NCBI GenBank assembly: GCA_963820775.1
Contig: CAWGBF010000015.1
Coordinates: 186,001 to 250,000, forward strand
DNA length: 64,000 nt
From: Roseiarcus sp963820775
GTDB lineage: Bacteria > Pseudomonadota > Alphaproteobacteria > Rhizobiales > Beijerinckiaceae
Direction: 5' to 3'
Under the pieces are notes generated by a model. That model was not told the origin of the DNA. It did no database searches and worked only from the letters and a program-made list of their open reading frames with translations. Made by a program: the position numbers and the translations under genes. The first letter of the stretch is position 1; the number at the start of each line of letters is the position of its first letter. Below are positions 54,513-63,720 of this stretch, in pieces.

Positions 54513-54528
54513 TAGACCGAATAGTCTA
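54513..54528. promoter_or_regulatory. Inverted repeat between the PNPOx-like and TetR genes, candidate TetR operator
   Basis: TAGAC-CGAATA-GTCTA is a perfect 5-bp-arm inverted repeat 5 bp upstream of the tetR-type start. Repeats of TAGAC-N6-GTCTA form are common TetR-family operators. Binding would block the tetR start and the divergent promoter. Confidence 0.65.
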
Positions 54529-54533
54529 CAAAG

Positions 54534-55121
54534 ATGGGGCGAGCGCAATTCGACCAACAAGGCTTCGTGGCTGCGGCCCGCGCGCTCATCGCCGAGCGTG
54601 GGCCTCAGGCCGTCACCATCGATTCCGTCGCCGAGCGGCTGAAAGCGCCCAAGGGCTCGTTCTATTATCGCTTCGCTTCGCGCGATGCGCTGCTTGGCGA
54701 GGTGTGGCTCAACACCGTGCTCGCCTATCAGGAGGGTTTCGTCGCTGCGATCGAGGCGAGCGACGGACTCAGCGCCGCGCTCCACACGCCGGCTTGGGCG
54801 CGGCGGCATTTGGACGACGCGCGGCTGCTCATGCTCTACAGCCGGCACGATTTCGTTCAAGGGGAGTGGCCGGCGGCGCTCAAGCGTGGCGTCGCCGATC
54901 AGGCTGAGGGCTTCGAAGCCTGCTTACGGAGGTTTGCCCGAGGCGCGTTCGGGGGGGCCGGCCTCGCCGAGGTGCGCCGGGCCACGTTTGTGCTGGCGGA
55001 AGTCCCGGTCGCGGCCGTCAAGCCGCACCTGCGGCGGCGCGAGCGGCCGCCCAAGCTGGTCGACGAATTGATCACGAAGACGTATCACGCGATCGTCGAG
55101 GGCGGCGATCGAGCGGACTAG
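54534..55121 (+). CDS. TetR-family transcriptional regulator
   Basis: 195 aa. Helix-turn-helix at about residues 25-47 (VTIDSVAERLKAPKGSFYYRFASRDALL); the rest is a helical ligand domain. It is likely a repressor of itself and the PNPOx-like gene through the palindrome just upstream. ATG 54534 lies so close to the palindrome that repressor binding would cover the translation start region. Inducer unknown. Confidence 0.9.
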   Translation: MGRAQFDQQGFVAAARALIAERGPQAVTIDSVAERLKAPKGSFYYRFASRDALLGEVWLNTVLAYQEGFVAAIEASDGLSAALHTPAWARRHLDDARLLMLYSRHDFVQGEWPAALKRGVADQAEGFEACLRRFARGAFGGAGLAEVRRATFVLAEVPVAAVKPHLRRRERPPKLVDELITKTYHAIVEGGDRAD

Positions 55122-55145
55122 GCTGCGTGGCCGCGCGAGGTGGCG

Positions 55146-56822
55146 CTAGGTTCCCAGACTCGGCAGGTCGAGGCCCTTCCCCTTCGCGCAGACGACCGCG
55201 ATGTCATAACCCGCGTCCGCGTGGCGCATGACCCCGGTTGCTGGATCGTTCCACAACACGCGCTCGATGCGCCGCGCCGCTTCCGGCGTGCCGTCGCACA
55301 CCATGACCATGCCGGCGTGCTGCGAGAAGCCCATGCCGACGCCGCCGCCGTGATGGATCGAGACCCAGGTCGCGCCCGAAGCGCAGTTGAGCAGCGCGTT
55401 CAGGAGCGGCCAGTCGGAGATGGCGTCTGAGCCGTCCTGCATGGACTCGGTTTCGCGGTTGGGCGAGGCGACCGAGCCGGAATCCAGATGATCGCGGCCG
55501 ATGACGATCGGCGCCTTGAGCTCGCCGGACGCGACCATGGCGTTGAACGCGAGGCCGAGCCGGTGCCGGTCGCCCAACCCCACCCAGCAGATGCGCGCAG
55601 GCAGGCCCTGGAACTTGATCCGCGAGCGCGCCATGTCGAGCCAATTGTGCAGATGCGGGTTGTCGGGCATCAGTTCCTTGACCTTGGCGTCGGTCCTGAA
55701 AATGTCCTCCGGATCGCCTGACAAGGCCGCCCAGCGAAACGGCCCGACGCCACGGCAGAACAGCGGCCGGATATAGGCTGGCACGAAGCCTGGAAAGTCG
55801 AAGGCGTCCTTGACGCCTTCCTCAAGCGCCATCTGGCGGATGTTGTTGCCGTAGTCGACGGTCGGAACGCCGGCGTGCGCATACGCGAGCATCGCGCGGA
55901 CATGGTCTCCCATCGACGCTTTGGCGGCGCGCTCGACGCCCTTGGGGTCGCTCGCCCGGCGCTCCTCCCACTGCTGCAGGCTCCAACCTTTAGGCAGATA
56001 GCCGTTGATCGGATCGTGCGCGGAAGTCTGGTCGGTGACGATGTCGGGCCTGACGCCGCGGCGCAAAAGCTCAGGCAGCACTTCGCCTGCGTTGCCGAGC
56101 AGCGCGACCGAGACGGCCTTGCGCTCCTTCGTCGCCCTTTCGATGATCGCGAGCGCGTCGTCGAGATCCTTGGCCTGGACGTCGACGTAGCCGGTGCGCA
56201 GGCGGAACTCGATGCTGGACGGGCGGCACTCGATCGCGAGCAATGAGGCGCCGGCCATCGACGCGGCCAACGGCTGCGCGCCGCCCATGCCGCCGAGGCC
56301 GGCGGTGAGGATCCATCTGCCCCGAAGGTCGCCGCCGAAATGCCTGCGCCCCATCTCGACGAAGGTCTCATAAGTGCCCTGCACAATGCCCTGCGAGCCG
56401 ATATAGATCCACGAGCCCGCGGTCATCTGGCCATACATCATCAGGCCCTTGCGATCGAGCTCGTTGAAGCAATCCCAGGTCGCCCAGTGCGGCACGAGAT
56501 TGGAGTTGGCGATCAGCACGCGCGGCGCGTCGGCATGGGTGCGGAACACGCCGACCGGCTTGCCCGATTGGACGAGCAGCGTTTGATCGCCTTCGAGGCG
56601 GCGCAGCGTCGCGACGATTCGGTCGAACGCCGGCCAATCGCGCGCGGCCCGTCCGATGCCGCCATAGACGACGAGTTCGCCTGGGCGCTCGGCGACGTCG
56701 GGATCGAGGTTGTTCATGAGCATCCGAAGCGGCGCTTCGGTCAGCCAGCTCTTGGCGCTGAGCTCGGTTCCGCGGGGCGCGCGTATAACGCGCATATTGT
56801 CGATGCGGGCTGGCGCGGTCAT
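55146..56822 (-). CDS. hutU: Urocanate hydratase
   Basis: 558 aa. NAD-binding GLGGMGGAQPLAASMAG at about residue 175, and GSVASPNRETESM and IHHGGGVGMGFSQHAGMV in the C-terminal part, are the urocanase signatures. It converts urocanate to 4-imidazolone-5-propionate with tightly bound NAD+. Last gene of the hut unit, 144 bp after hutG; the gap contains a palindromic repeat. Confidence 0.96.
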   Translation of the reverse strand: MTAPARIDNMRVIRAPRGTELSAKSWLTEAPLRMLMNNLDPDVAERPGELVVYGGIGRAARDWPAFDRIVATLRRLEGDQTLLVQSGKPVGVFRTHADAPRVLIANSNLVPHWATWDCFNELDRKGLMMYGQMTAGSWIYIGSQGIVQGTYETFVEMGRRHFGGDLRGRWILTAGLGGMGGAQPLAASMAGASLLAIECRPSSIEFRLRTGYVDVQAKDLDDALAIIERATKERKAVSVALLGNAGEVLPELLRRGVRPDIVTDQTSAHDPINGYLPKGWSLQQWEERRASDPKGVERAAKASMGDHVRAMLAYAHAGVPTVDYGNNIRQMALEEGVKDAFDFPGFVPAYIRPLFCRGVGPFRWAALSGDPEDIFRTDAKVKELMPDNPHLHNWLDMARSRIKFQGLPARICWVGLGDRHRLGLAFNAMVASGELKAPIVIGRDHLDSGSVASPNRETESMQDGSDAISDWPLLNALLNCASGATWVSIHHGGGVGMGFSQHAGMVMVCDGTPEAARRIERVLWNDPATGVMRHADAGYDIAVVCAKGKGLDLPSLGT

Positions 56823-56844
56823 GGGTCGGTCCTTTTTAGAAACT

Positions 56845-56952
56845 TGTCATCCTCGGCGGACCGAAGGTCCGACCGAGGTTCCAGAGTTGCGGCCATCGGA
56901 CACTGAGTCGCTGGATTCCCGATCGTTTGTTTCGCTCTCGTCGGGAATGACA
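56845..56952. repeat. 108-bp palindromic intergenic repeat between hutG and hutU
   Basis: Starts TGTCATCCTCGG and ends CGGGAATGACA, i.e. inverted ends. It contains two hairpins: CCTCGGCGGACC/GGTCCGACCGAGG (56851-56878) and ATTCCCGA/TCGGGAAT (56915-56948). This looks like a dispersed Hyphomicrobiales repeat and may trim hut mRNA. Confidence 0.7.
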
Positions 56953-56966
56953 ACGCGTGATGGCGT

Positions 56967-57791
56967 TCATGAGCTGCCTATCTCCGAAAGGATCGCCTCG
57001 AGAACGCGTTTCAGCGTGTCGCGCGTCGGCGTCGCGCGCTTTTCATCGATGGGGGTTGGCCAGTTGCCGGGCGCCGGGCGTTCGGGCTCGCGCATATAGG
57101 CGCGGCACGCGAGCTCGAGCTGTAACGCCTCAACGCCGTCGCCCGGACGCCCATAGGCGCGGGTGATCCAGCCGCCCTTGAAGCGTCCGTCGACGACGGA
57201 AGTTTGGCCGCTGGCGGAGAGCACGGCGCCAACCATCTCGCGCAGCCCATGGGAACAGCTTCCGCCTGAATTCGTGCCAAGATTGAACACCGGCAGCTCG
57301 CCGTCGAACAGACGCGGGATCGGCGAGCGAATGGAGTGGGCGTCGAACAGAGCTACGCGGTCACGCTTTTGGCAGAGGCGCTCAATCTCGCCGGCAAGGG
57401 CTGCATGGTAGGGATCGAAGTAGAGGCGCCGTCGCTCGGCGATTTCAGCCGCGTCTGGCGCTCGGCTCGGCCGATAAAGAGACTCGCCGTCGAAAGTCGT
57501 TGTCGGGACGAGTTCTGTGGTCGCCTGGCCGGGATATAGGGAAGCGCCGCTCGGATCGCGATTGACGTCGATGATGGAGCGCGAGAGCCGCGTCCGCAGC
57601 AAAGTTGCGCCGAGCGGCGCGACAAACGCGTAGAGTTCGTCAAGCCGCCAATCGGCATCCTTGCGCGCGAGCCACGGATCGACGAAAGCGGATTCGAACT
57701 CGAGAAGGTCAGTTCCCGCATGCGGAATGCTGACGATGAGCGGCGCGTCGCGGCGCTCGACGATGAGCCAGCCGGGAGGCCCGTCCGTCAT
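56967..57791 (-). CDS. hutG: N-formylglutamate deformylase
   Basis: 274 aa, N-formylglutamate amidohydrolase family: LIVSIPHAGTDLL, DEFYAFVAPLGAT-like segment (LDELYAFVAPLGATLLRT), VALFDAHSIRSPIPRLFDG and FKGGWITRAYG. It splits N-formyl-L-glutamate to glutamate and formate, the last step of the HutF branch. Overlaps hutH by 4 bp (ATGA). Confidence 0.93.
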   Translation of the reverse strand: MTDGPPGWLIVERRDAPLIVSIPHAGTDLLEFESAFVDPWLARKDADWRLDELYAFVAPLGATLLRTRLSRSIIDVNRDPSGASLYPGQATTELVPTTTFDGESLYRPSRAPDAAEIAERRRLYFDPYHAALAGEIERLCQKRDRVALFDAHSIRSPIPRLFDGELPVFNLGTNSGGSCSHGLREMVGAVLSASGQTSVVDGRFKGGWITRAYGRPGDGVEALQLELACRAYMREPERPAPGNWPTPIDEKRATPTRDTLKRVLEAILSEIGSS

Positions 57792-59329
57792 CGTACTGGC
57801 TTCTCAAATCCGGGCAGCGCCGGAGCGCCAATCGCATCAATGACAGCGCCGGTGCTGACCAGGCTGGTCGCGGCAGCGATGTCCGGATGAAAATAGCGGT
57901 CGTCTTCCAGGCGATGAACCTCGCGGCGCAGTAGCGTCCGCAGAGCTTCGAGCGGCGCGCTCGACGCGAGGGGGCTGTGGAAGTCGCACGCCTGGGCCGC
58001 GGCGAGCAGTTCAATGCCGATGACCGACATTGCGTTATCGGCCATCGACGCCAACCGCCTCGCGCCATGCGCAGCCATCGAGACGTGATCCTCCTGGTTG
58101 GCCGAAGTCGGAATGGAATCGACGCTGGCCGGATGGGCGAGTGTCTTGTTCTCGGCGACCAGCGCGGCAGCGGTCACCTGCGCAATCATGAACCCGGAAT
58201 TGAGCCCGGGCTTCGGGGTCAGAAACGCGGGCAGGCCGGATAAAGCCGGATCGACCAGTAGCGCGATCCTGCGCTCGGCGAGAGAACCAATCTCGCAGAT
58301 GGCGAGCGCGATCATATCTGCGGCGAAAGCGACCGGCTCGGCGTGAAAGTTGCCGCCTGACAATGCTTCGTCGGTATCGGCGAGGATAAGTGGGTTGTCG
58401 GACACCCCGTTGGCTTCGATCAGGAGGGTCGCGGCGGCCTGGCGCAATAGATCGAGGCAGGCCCCCATCACTTGTGGCTGGCAGCGCAGGCAATAGGGAT
58501 CTTGAATTCGCTCATCGCCGGTGAGATGCGACGCGCGAATGGCGCTCCCATGAAGCAGCGCGCGCAAGGTGGCTGCCACTTCTATTTGCCCGGCGTGGCG
58601 CCTGAGCGCATGGATGCGCGCGTCGAATGGCGTATCCGATCCGCGCGCGCCGTCCGTCGACAACGCCCCGGTCGCCAAGGCGGAGCTGAAGAGCGTCTCC
58701 GTCTTGAAGAGGCCGACGAGCGCATTGGCGGTCGAGAATTGGGTGCCGTTGAGGAGCGCCAGCCCCTCCTTGGGGCGAGGCGTGATGGGCTCGAGGCCGA
58801 CTTCGGCGAGCGCGGCGGCTGCCGGAGCGACGCGATCGCCCACACGAGCCTCTCCAACGCCGAGCATCGCCGCCGCCATATGGGCAAGGGGCGCAAGATC
58901 GCCGGAGGCGCCGGCCGATCCTTGTGAGGGGACCACGGGTGTGACGCCATGCGCCAGCATGGCCTCCATGAGAGCGATCGTTTGCGGTTGGACGCCGGAG
59001 GCGCCTTGCGCGAGGCTGCCGAGCTTCAACGCCATCATGAGTTGCGTTGTCGCCACGGAGGCCGTTTCGCCCACGCCCGCAGCGTGCGACAGGACGATGT
59101 TGCGCTGAAGCTCAGCGAGATCTGCGGGCTTGATGCGTACGCCCGCCAATTTGCCGAAACCGGTGTTGATTCCGTAGACCGGTTCGCCTCGGGCGAGAAT
59201 ACGCTCGACTGCGGCCGCGCTCGCAGCCACGGCGGCATGGCTAGAGGGGTCAACGGCGATCGGGGAGCCGCGCCAGATCGCCTGCCAGTCGGCGAGCGAC
59301 GCCTCACCCGGACGAATGACGACGGTCAT
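57788..59329 (-). CDS. hutH: Histidine ammonia-lyase
   Basis: 513 aa. The Ala-Ser-Gly triad that forms the MIO cofactor lies in GSAGASGDLAPLAH; YGINTGFGKLA and QEDHVSMAAHGAR are further family motifs. It deaminates L-histidine to urocanate, the first step. ATG 59329 overlaps the hutI stop (ATGA). The frame continues upstream but enters hutI. Confidence 0.96.
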   Translation of the reverse strand: MTVVIRPGEASLADWQAIWRGSPIAVDPSSHAAVAASAAAVERILARGEPVYGINTGFGKLAGVRIKPADLAELQRNIVLSHAAGVGETASVATTQLMMALKLGSLAQGASGVQPQTIALMEAMLAHGVTPVVPSQGSAGASGDLAPLAHMAAAMLGVGEARVGDRVAPAAAALAEVGLEPITPRPKEGLALLNGTQFSTANALVGLFKTETLFSSALATGALSTDGARGSDTPFDARIHALRRHAGQIEVAATLRALLHGSAIRASHLTGDERIQDPYCLRCQPQVMGACLDLLRQAAATLLIEANGVSDNPLILADTDEALSGGNFHAEPVAFAADMIALAICEIGSLAERRIALLVDPALSGLPAFLTPKPGLNSGFMIAQVTAAALVAENKTLAHPASVDSIPTSANQEDHVSMAAHGARRLASMADNAMSVIGIELLAAAQACDFHSPLASSAPLEALRTLLRREVHRLEDDRYFHPDIAAATSLVSTGAVIDAIGAPALPGFEKPVR

Positions 59330-60558
59330 CGTCCTCTCCAGACGCGCGCATGCAGCGGATTGAAGCCGAGCCGATACACCAACTCGGCGGGCCGCTCGAT
59401 GTCCCATATCGCGAGGTGAGCCCGCTTGCCGACTTCGAGGGTTCCTGTCTCGCCTGCGAGGCCAAGCGCGCGGGCCGCATTTCGGGTGGCGCCGGCAAGG
59501 CATTCGTCGACCGTGAGCCCGAATAAAGTGGCCGCCATATTGAGGGCTAGCAGAAGCGAGGTCATTGGCGAGGTGCCCGGATTGGAATTGGTGGCGACGG
59601 CCATCCGCAGGCGATGCTTGCGCATGACCTCGATCGGAGGGGCGCGTCGCTCCTTGAGCACATAATACGCGCCGGGCAGCAGCACCGCTACGACGTCGGC
59701 CTTCGCCATCGCAGCAAGGCCCTCCCTGTCCGCATATTCGAGATGATCGGCCGACAGCGCGCCGAACTTGGCGGCGAGCGCGGCGCCGCCTGAATTCGAC
59801 AATTGGTCCGCATGCAGCTTGACCGGAAGCCCTGCCCGTCGCGCGGCGGCGAAGACGCGAGCGATCTCGTCGGGGGTGAACGCGATCCGCTCACAAAACC
59901 CGTCGACGGCGTCAATCAGGCCTTCGGCCGCCAGCGTCGGAATCATGGTGTCGGCGACATACGCGACATAGGCGTCGCGTTTGTCGACGAATTCGGGCGG
60001 CAGCGCGTGCGCGCCGAGGAACGTCGCGCGAATTGTGACGTTGCGTTGCTCCGCGAGTTGGCGGGCGACGCGGAGCGATTTGCGCTCGGCGCTAAGGTCG
60101 AGCCCGTAGCCTGATTTCACCTCGACGGCGCCGACGCCCTCGGCGATAAGAGCGTCCAATCGCTTGAGCGCCGATCGGGTGAGCTCGTCTTCGCTTGCGA
60201 CGCGCGTCGCCCGGACAGTGGAAAGAATGCCGCCGCCTTCGCGAGCGATCTCTTCGTAGGTCGCGCCTGCGAGCCTGAGCTCGAATTCATGCGCCCGATC
60301 ACCGCCGTAAACGAGGTGGGTGTGGCAATCGATCAGGGCGGGCGTAATCCAGCGGCCTTCGCAATCGACGACGCGCGCGCCGTTGCGCCATGCGGCCGGA
60401 AGCTCGTCCTCCCGACCAACGAAAGCGATGTATCCGTCGCGCGCGCCCATGGCGCCGGATTCGACGATTCCGAGCCCCGGGCGCCCTTCGATGAGGGTCG
60501 CAAGACGGGCGTTCAGCCAAACCGTGTCGCGACGGTTGTCGTCGTTTGCTTGCACCAT
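59326..60558 (-). CDS. hutI: Imidazolonepropionase
   Basis: 410 aa amidohydrolase-superfamily enzyme: metal motif DCHTHLVYGGDR, VEVKSGYGLDL, KLHADQLSNSGGA and ATNSNPGTSP. It hydrolyses 4-imidazolone-5-propionate to N-formimidoyl-glutamate. ATG 60558 is used; a TTG 3 codons earlier exists. First gene of the reverse-strand hut unit hutI-H-G-U. Confidence 0.95.
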   Translation of the reverse strand: MVQANDDNRRDTVWLNARLATLIEGRPGLGIVESGAMGARDGYIAFVGREDELPAAWRNGARVVDCEGRWITPALIDCHTHLVYGGDRAHEFELRLAGATYEEIAREGGGILSTVRATRVASEDELTRSALKRLDALIAEGVGAVEVKSGYGLDLSAERKSLRVARQLAEQRNVTIRATFLGAHALPPEFVDKRDAYVAYVADTMIPTLAAEGLIDAVDGFCERIAFTPDEIARVFAAARRAGLPVKLHADQLSNSGGAALAAKFGALSADHLEYADREGLAAMAKADVVAVLLPGAYYVLKERRAPPIEVMRKHRLRMAVATNSNPGTSPMTSLLLALNMAATLFGLTVDECLAGATRNAARALGLAGETGTLEVGKRAHLAIWDIERPAELVYRLGFNPLHARVWRGR

Positions 60559-60664
60559 GGCGCTCAACGGCTTCCCGCCGCGGACCGTTTCATGCTTAGA
60601 CCTAATCGTCCGAAAGGCAAGCGGCCGGTGGGCCGAGGCCGATCGCGAGAAGCGGAGGCAGCCG
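60559..60664. promoter_or_regulatory. hutI-hutF divergent promoter region
   Basis: 106 bp holds the promoters for both hut units. No HutC-type operator palindrome or other regulator site stands out, and no hutC gene is in the window. Confidence 0.5.
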
Positions 60665-62032
60665 GTGTCCGTCCTTCACGCCGCAAGGGCGCTGACCCCC
60701 GATGGTTGGAAGTCTGACGTCCGGGTGACGATCGAGGACGGCGCGATCGCGTCGGTGCATACGGGCGCGGCGGCGCAGGAAGGCGACGACCGCCACGCGA
60801 TCATGGCGCCGGCGCCGGCCAACCTGCACAGCCACGCCTTCCAGCGCGCTATGGCGGGCCTCGCCGAGGTCAGGGGCAAGGAGACCGATACGTTCTGGAC
60901 CTGGCGCGAGACGATGTATCGGTTCGCCCTGATGATGTCGCCGGACGACGTGGAGACGGTCGCCGCGCAGCTCTATGTCGAGATGCTGGAGGCGGGGTTC
61001 GCGGCCGTCGCAGAGTTCCACTACCTCCATCACGCGCCCGACGGTTCGCCTTACAAGCAACCTGCGGAAATGGCGGGCCGCATCCTCTCGGCGGCCCGAC
61101 GTGTCGGCATCGGAATGACGCTGCTTCCAGTATTCTACGCCCATTCGACCTTCGGCGGCGCGCCGTCCCGGCCGGAGCAGAGGCGATTTATCAACGATCT
61201 CCCGTCATTCGCGCGCCTCGTCGACGATTGCCGCGAACTCATCAAGGCGGATCAAGGAGAAAGGATTGGTGTCGCGCCCCATAGCCTTCGGGCCGTGACG
61301 CCGAGCGAACTCACCGAACTCATCTCGCTCTCTGGCGACGATCCAATTCACATCCACGCGGCCGAACAGGTCAAGGAAGTCGAGGACTGCGTCGCTTCGC
61401 TGGGAGCTCGTCCGGTGCGCTGGCTGCTCGATCATGCCGGAGTCGACGCAAGGTGGTGCCTGGCCCACGCGACCCACATGGACGAAGGAGAGACACGCGA
61501 TCTGGCGCGCTCGGGCGCGGTCGCCGGGCTTTGTCCAATCACGGAAGCCAATCTTGGCGATGGAATCTTCAATGCGGCGGATTACATCGGTGCTGATGGG
61601 CGCTATGGCGTTGGCACGGATTCCAATGTGTCAATCAGCGTGGCTCAGGAATTGCGCCAGCTCGAATACGCGCAGAGGTTGCGGGAGCGGGCGCGCAACG
61701 TTTGCAGCCCCCCCGGCTCGTCATGTGGGCGGACAATGCTCGACGCGATCTGGTCTGGCGGCGCCCGAGCCTTGAGGCGGAACTCCGGCCGGCTCGCGCC
61801 AGGCGCGTCGGCCGACCTTCTGACCTTTCGCGCCGACCATCCGACGCTTGCCGGCAAGGCCGACGATCAAGTGCTCGACGCGTGGATATTCTCGGCTGGC
61901 GATCCGCTTGTCGATTGCGTCTGGAGTGGCGGACTGAAAGTCGTCGCCGGCGGCCGGCACGTGTTCAAGGACGAGATCGCCGCGCAATTCGCGAAGACGA
62001 TGCGCGAACTCAGCGAGCCGCAGGCCTCCTGA
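60665..62032 (+). CDS. hutF: Formimidoylglutamate deiminase
   Basis: 455 aa from GTG 60665, with GGAGG ending 7 nt upstream. Amidohydrolase fold: NLHSHAFQRAMAGLAE, HIHAAEQVKEVEDC, CLAHATHMDEGE and GVGTDSNVSISVAQELR. It converts N-formimidoyl-L-glutamate to N-formyl-L-glutamate and ammonia. With HutG this is the five-step (Pseudomonas-type) histidine pathway. The frame is open far upstream, antisense to hutI, which is not coding. Confidence 0.93.
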   Translation: MSVLHAARALTPDGWKSDVRVTIEDGAIASVHTGAAAQEGDDRHAIMAPAPANLHSHAFQRAMAGLAEVRGKETDTFWTWRETMYRFALMMSPDDVETVAAQLYVEMLEAGFAAVAEFHYLHHAPDGSPYKQPAEMAGRILSAARRVGIGMTLLPVFYAHSTFGGAPSRPEQRRFINDLPSFARLVDDCRELIKADQGERIGVAPHSLRAVTPSELTELISLSGDDPIHIHAAEQVKEVEDCVASLGARPVRWLLDHAGVDARWCLAHATHMDEGETRDLARSGAVAGLCPITEANLGDGIFNAADYIGADGRYGVGTDSNVSISVAQELRQLEYAQRLRERARNVCSPPGSSCGRTMLDAIWSGGARALRRNSGRLAPGASADLLTFRADHPTLAGKADDQVLDAWIFSAGDPLVDCVWSGGLKVVAGGRHVFKDEIAAQFAKTMRELSEPQAS

Positions 62033-62048
62033 GGCTAAGACCGCCGGC

Positions 62049-62723
62049 TCACCTGCGTCCGCCAAGCTCGTCGATGTGAACGAGCAAATCCGCCGGGTCC
62101 TCGTAGACGCGGAAGGCGGTGGCTTGCTGCAGTTCGCTGGCGCCGTAACCGCCGCACAAGAGCCCGACGCCGAGCGCGCGACAGCGCGCCGCCGCCAGCA
62201 TGTCCCAGATGCTGTCCCCGACCACGACGGCGGTCTCGATCGGCGCGTTCAGGCGGGCCGCGGCGGCCAGGAACAGGTCGGGATCGGGCTTCGCGTATTT
62301 GACCTGATCGCGCGTCACCACCGGGGTGAGAGCGGGATCGACGCCGAGCGCGGCCAGGTTGACTGACGCCGTCTCCATTCGGCCGCTGGTGGCGATCGCC
62401 CACGGAAGTCCTGCGTTGGTCAGCCAAGCCAGCAATTCGCGAGCGCCGGGCAGCGGGCGAATCGAAGCCGACATCCGGCGATAGGCCTCAGCGTGCAGGT
62501 GGCGCAGGCGCTCGAGCCGGTCATCGCTGAGGTCCATTCCGGTTTCGCGTTTGAGCTGATTGGTGAACAGCCCGCCGCTCATGCCGATCTTGCGATGGAT
62601 GCGCCAGACAGAGATGTTGACGCCTTCCGCGTCGAGGGCCTCCTTCCAGGCCAGCACGTGCTGGTAGACGCTGTCGACGAGCGTTCCGTCGAGATCGAAC
62701 AGAAATACGGGCTCGATGCGCAT
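62049..62723 (-). CDS. HAD-superfamily phosphatase (beta-phosphoglucomutase/Gph-like)
   Basis: 224 aa: nucleophile motif FLFDLDGTLVDS, motif II ATSGRME, motif III KPDPDLF, motif IV VVGDSIWDMLAA, with a helical cap (residues about 20-85). A soluble phosphatase or phosphomutase; substrate unclear. ATG 62723 is the conserved start; the upstream in-frame codons lack sense. Converges on hutF. Confidence 0.88.
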   Translation of the reverse strand: MRIEPVFLFDLDGTLVDSVYQHVLAWKEALDAEGVNISVWRIHRKIGMSGGLFTNQLKRETGMDLSDDRLERLRHLHAEAYRRMSASIRPLPGARELLAWLTNAGLPWAIATSGRMETASVNLAALGVDPALTPVVTRDQVKYAKPDPDLFLAAAARLNAPIETAVVVGDSIWDMLAAARCRALGVGLLCGGYGASELQQATAFRVYEDPADLLVHIDELGGRR

Positions 62724-62993
62724 CGACCTGGGTCCTCGAGATGGCATCGCGGGGCGGGGAGCGCGCCAAGGAAGTGGAGGAAGCAATGGCGCCAGTCCGC
62801 GCGTTCGTTGTCAATCGCAATTCGGATCTCGCGCGCCGCGCCTCGCCACTGCAGGCTTTGATTGCTGTCTTCTTAGAGCTTCAATGTTGTGTTAAGTATT
62901 ACGCTCGCCAGTAAAGGTTAATCTTAAGGCGTTCTTTGCTAGACTGCCGATTCATGTCATAACCTGTTGACGGCTCTTAAAGGGAGCAAATTG

Positions 62994-63227
62994 ATGTACG
63001 GATTGAATCAGATCGGCTCGACTGTCCGGGACTTCATCGACGCTGCGCTTCACCCCTCGGTCGCCAACCTCCCCGCAGGTTTCCTTGTCCTTGTCTTCGC
63101 AGTTCTGATGATCACGGCGCTGCCGGAAAGCGCGCGGCAGAAAGTGCGACTGGCCAGCCTGACGGCGGTCGGATTGATTGTTAGTCTTTCCCTGACCTGG
63201 CCGGTGACCTCGGCGATTCTGCGCTGA
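62994..63227 (+). CDS. Small membrane protein (77 aa)
   Basis: MYGLNQIGSTVRDFIDAAL..., two hydrophobic helices (LPAGFLVLVFAVLMITAL and LASLTAVGLIVSLSLTWPV) separated by a basic loop (PESARQKVR). AAGGGAG is 8-9 nt upstream of ATG 62994, and a good terminator follows, so the gene is probably real and monocistronic. Family not recognised. Confidence 0.65.
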   Translation: MYGLNQIGSTVRDFIDAALHPSVANLPAGFLVLVFAVLMITALPESARQKVRLASLTAVGLIVSLSLTWPVTSAILR

Positions 63228-63267
63228 CTGGCGCCCCAGTCGCCGCTTTTCAATCGATCTGTCGACG

Positions 63268-63297
63268 CGGCCGCCTCCGGGCGGCCGTCTTTATTTG
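63268..63297 (+). terminator. Rho-independent terminator after the small membrane protein gene
   Basis: Stem CGGCCGCC (63268-63275) with GGCGGCCG (63280-63287), loop TCCG, followed by TCTTTATTT. Confidence 0.8.
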
Positions 63298-63332
63298 TGC
63301 GCGAATAATCGCCGCGGCTCTCTTGCATCCGC

Positions 63333-63569
63333 TCAATAGCGGGGGTGAACCCGCGGCGCGGCGGCGCCGATGCAGCGGACGCCGAGCCTGTGGAGAACGG
63401 CGTCGCTTCTGGCCGAGGGATCGGGCGCCCCGGTCAAATTGGCTCTAAGCGGGGTCATGGCGCCGCAAGCCGAATAAGGGAGATTTATTTCTGCGGCATG
63501 CGCCTGAGGTTGAGCGGCGGCGGAGCCAAGAGGGCAGAGCAGGGCAATCGCGCCACAGATTATGCGCAT
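63333..63569 (-). CDS. Small exported hypothetical protein (78 aa)
   Basis: MRIICGAIALLCPLGSAAAQPQA: a clear signal peptide with an AxA-type site near residue 19-20. The mature part is about 58 residues with two Cys (YSACGAM; GVRCIGA). GGGGAA precedes the ATG by 9 nt. Function unknown. Confidence 0.5.
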   Translation of the reverse strand: MRIICGAIALLCPLGSAAAQPQAHAAEINLPYSACGAMTPLRANLTGAPDPSARSDAVLHRLGVRCIGAAAPRVHPRY

Positions 63570-63720
63570 TGGTATGGTTCCCCAATTCTTCGCACGTCCT
63601 TCGTCCAAGCCAGGACGCAGCGGCGCTCGCCGGGCCGACAAACGCGCTCGATCGATCCGATCCTAGGCGGCAAGGCTGGATCGAGGCTGACGCGGCGCGC
63701 GGCGGCGCGAGCGGGCTCGC

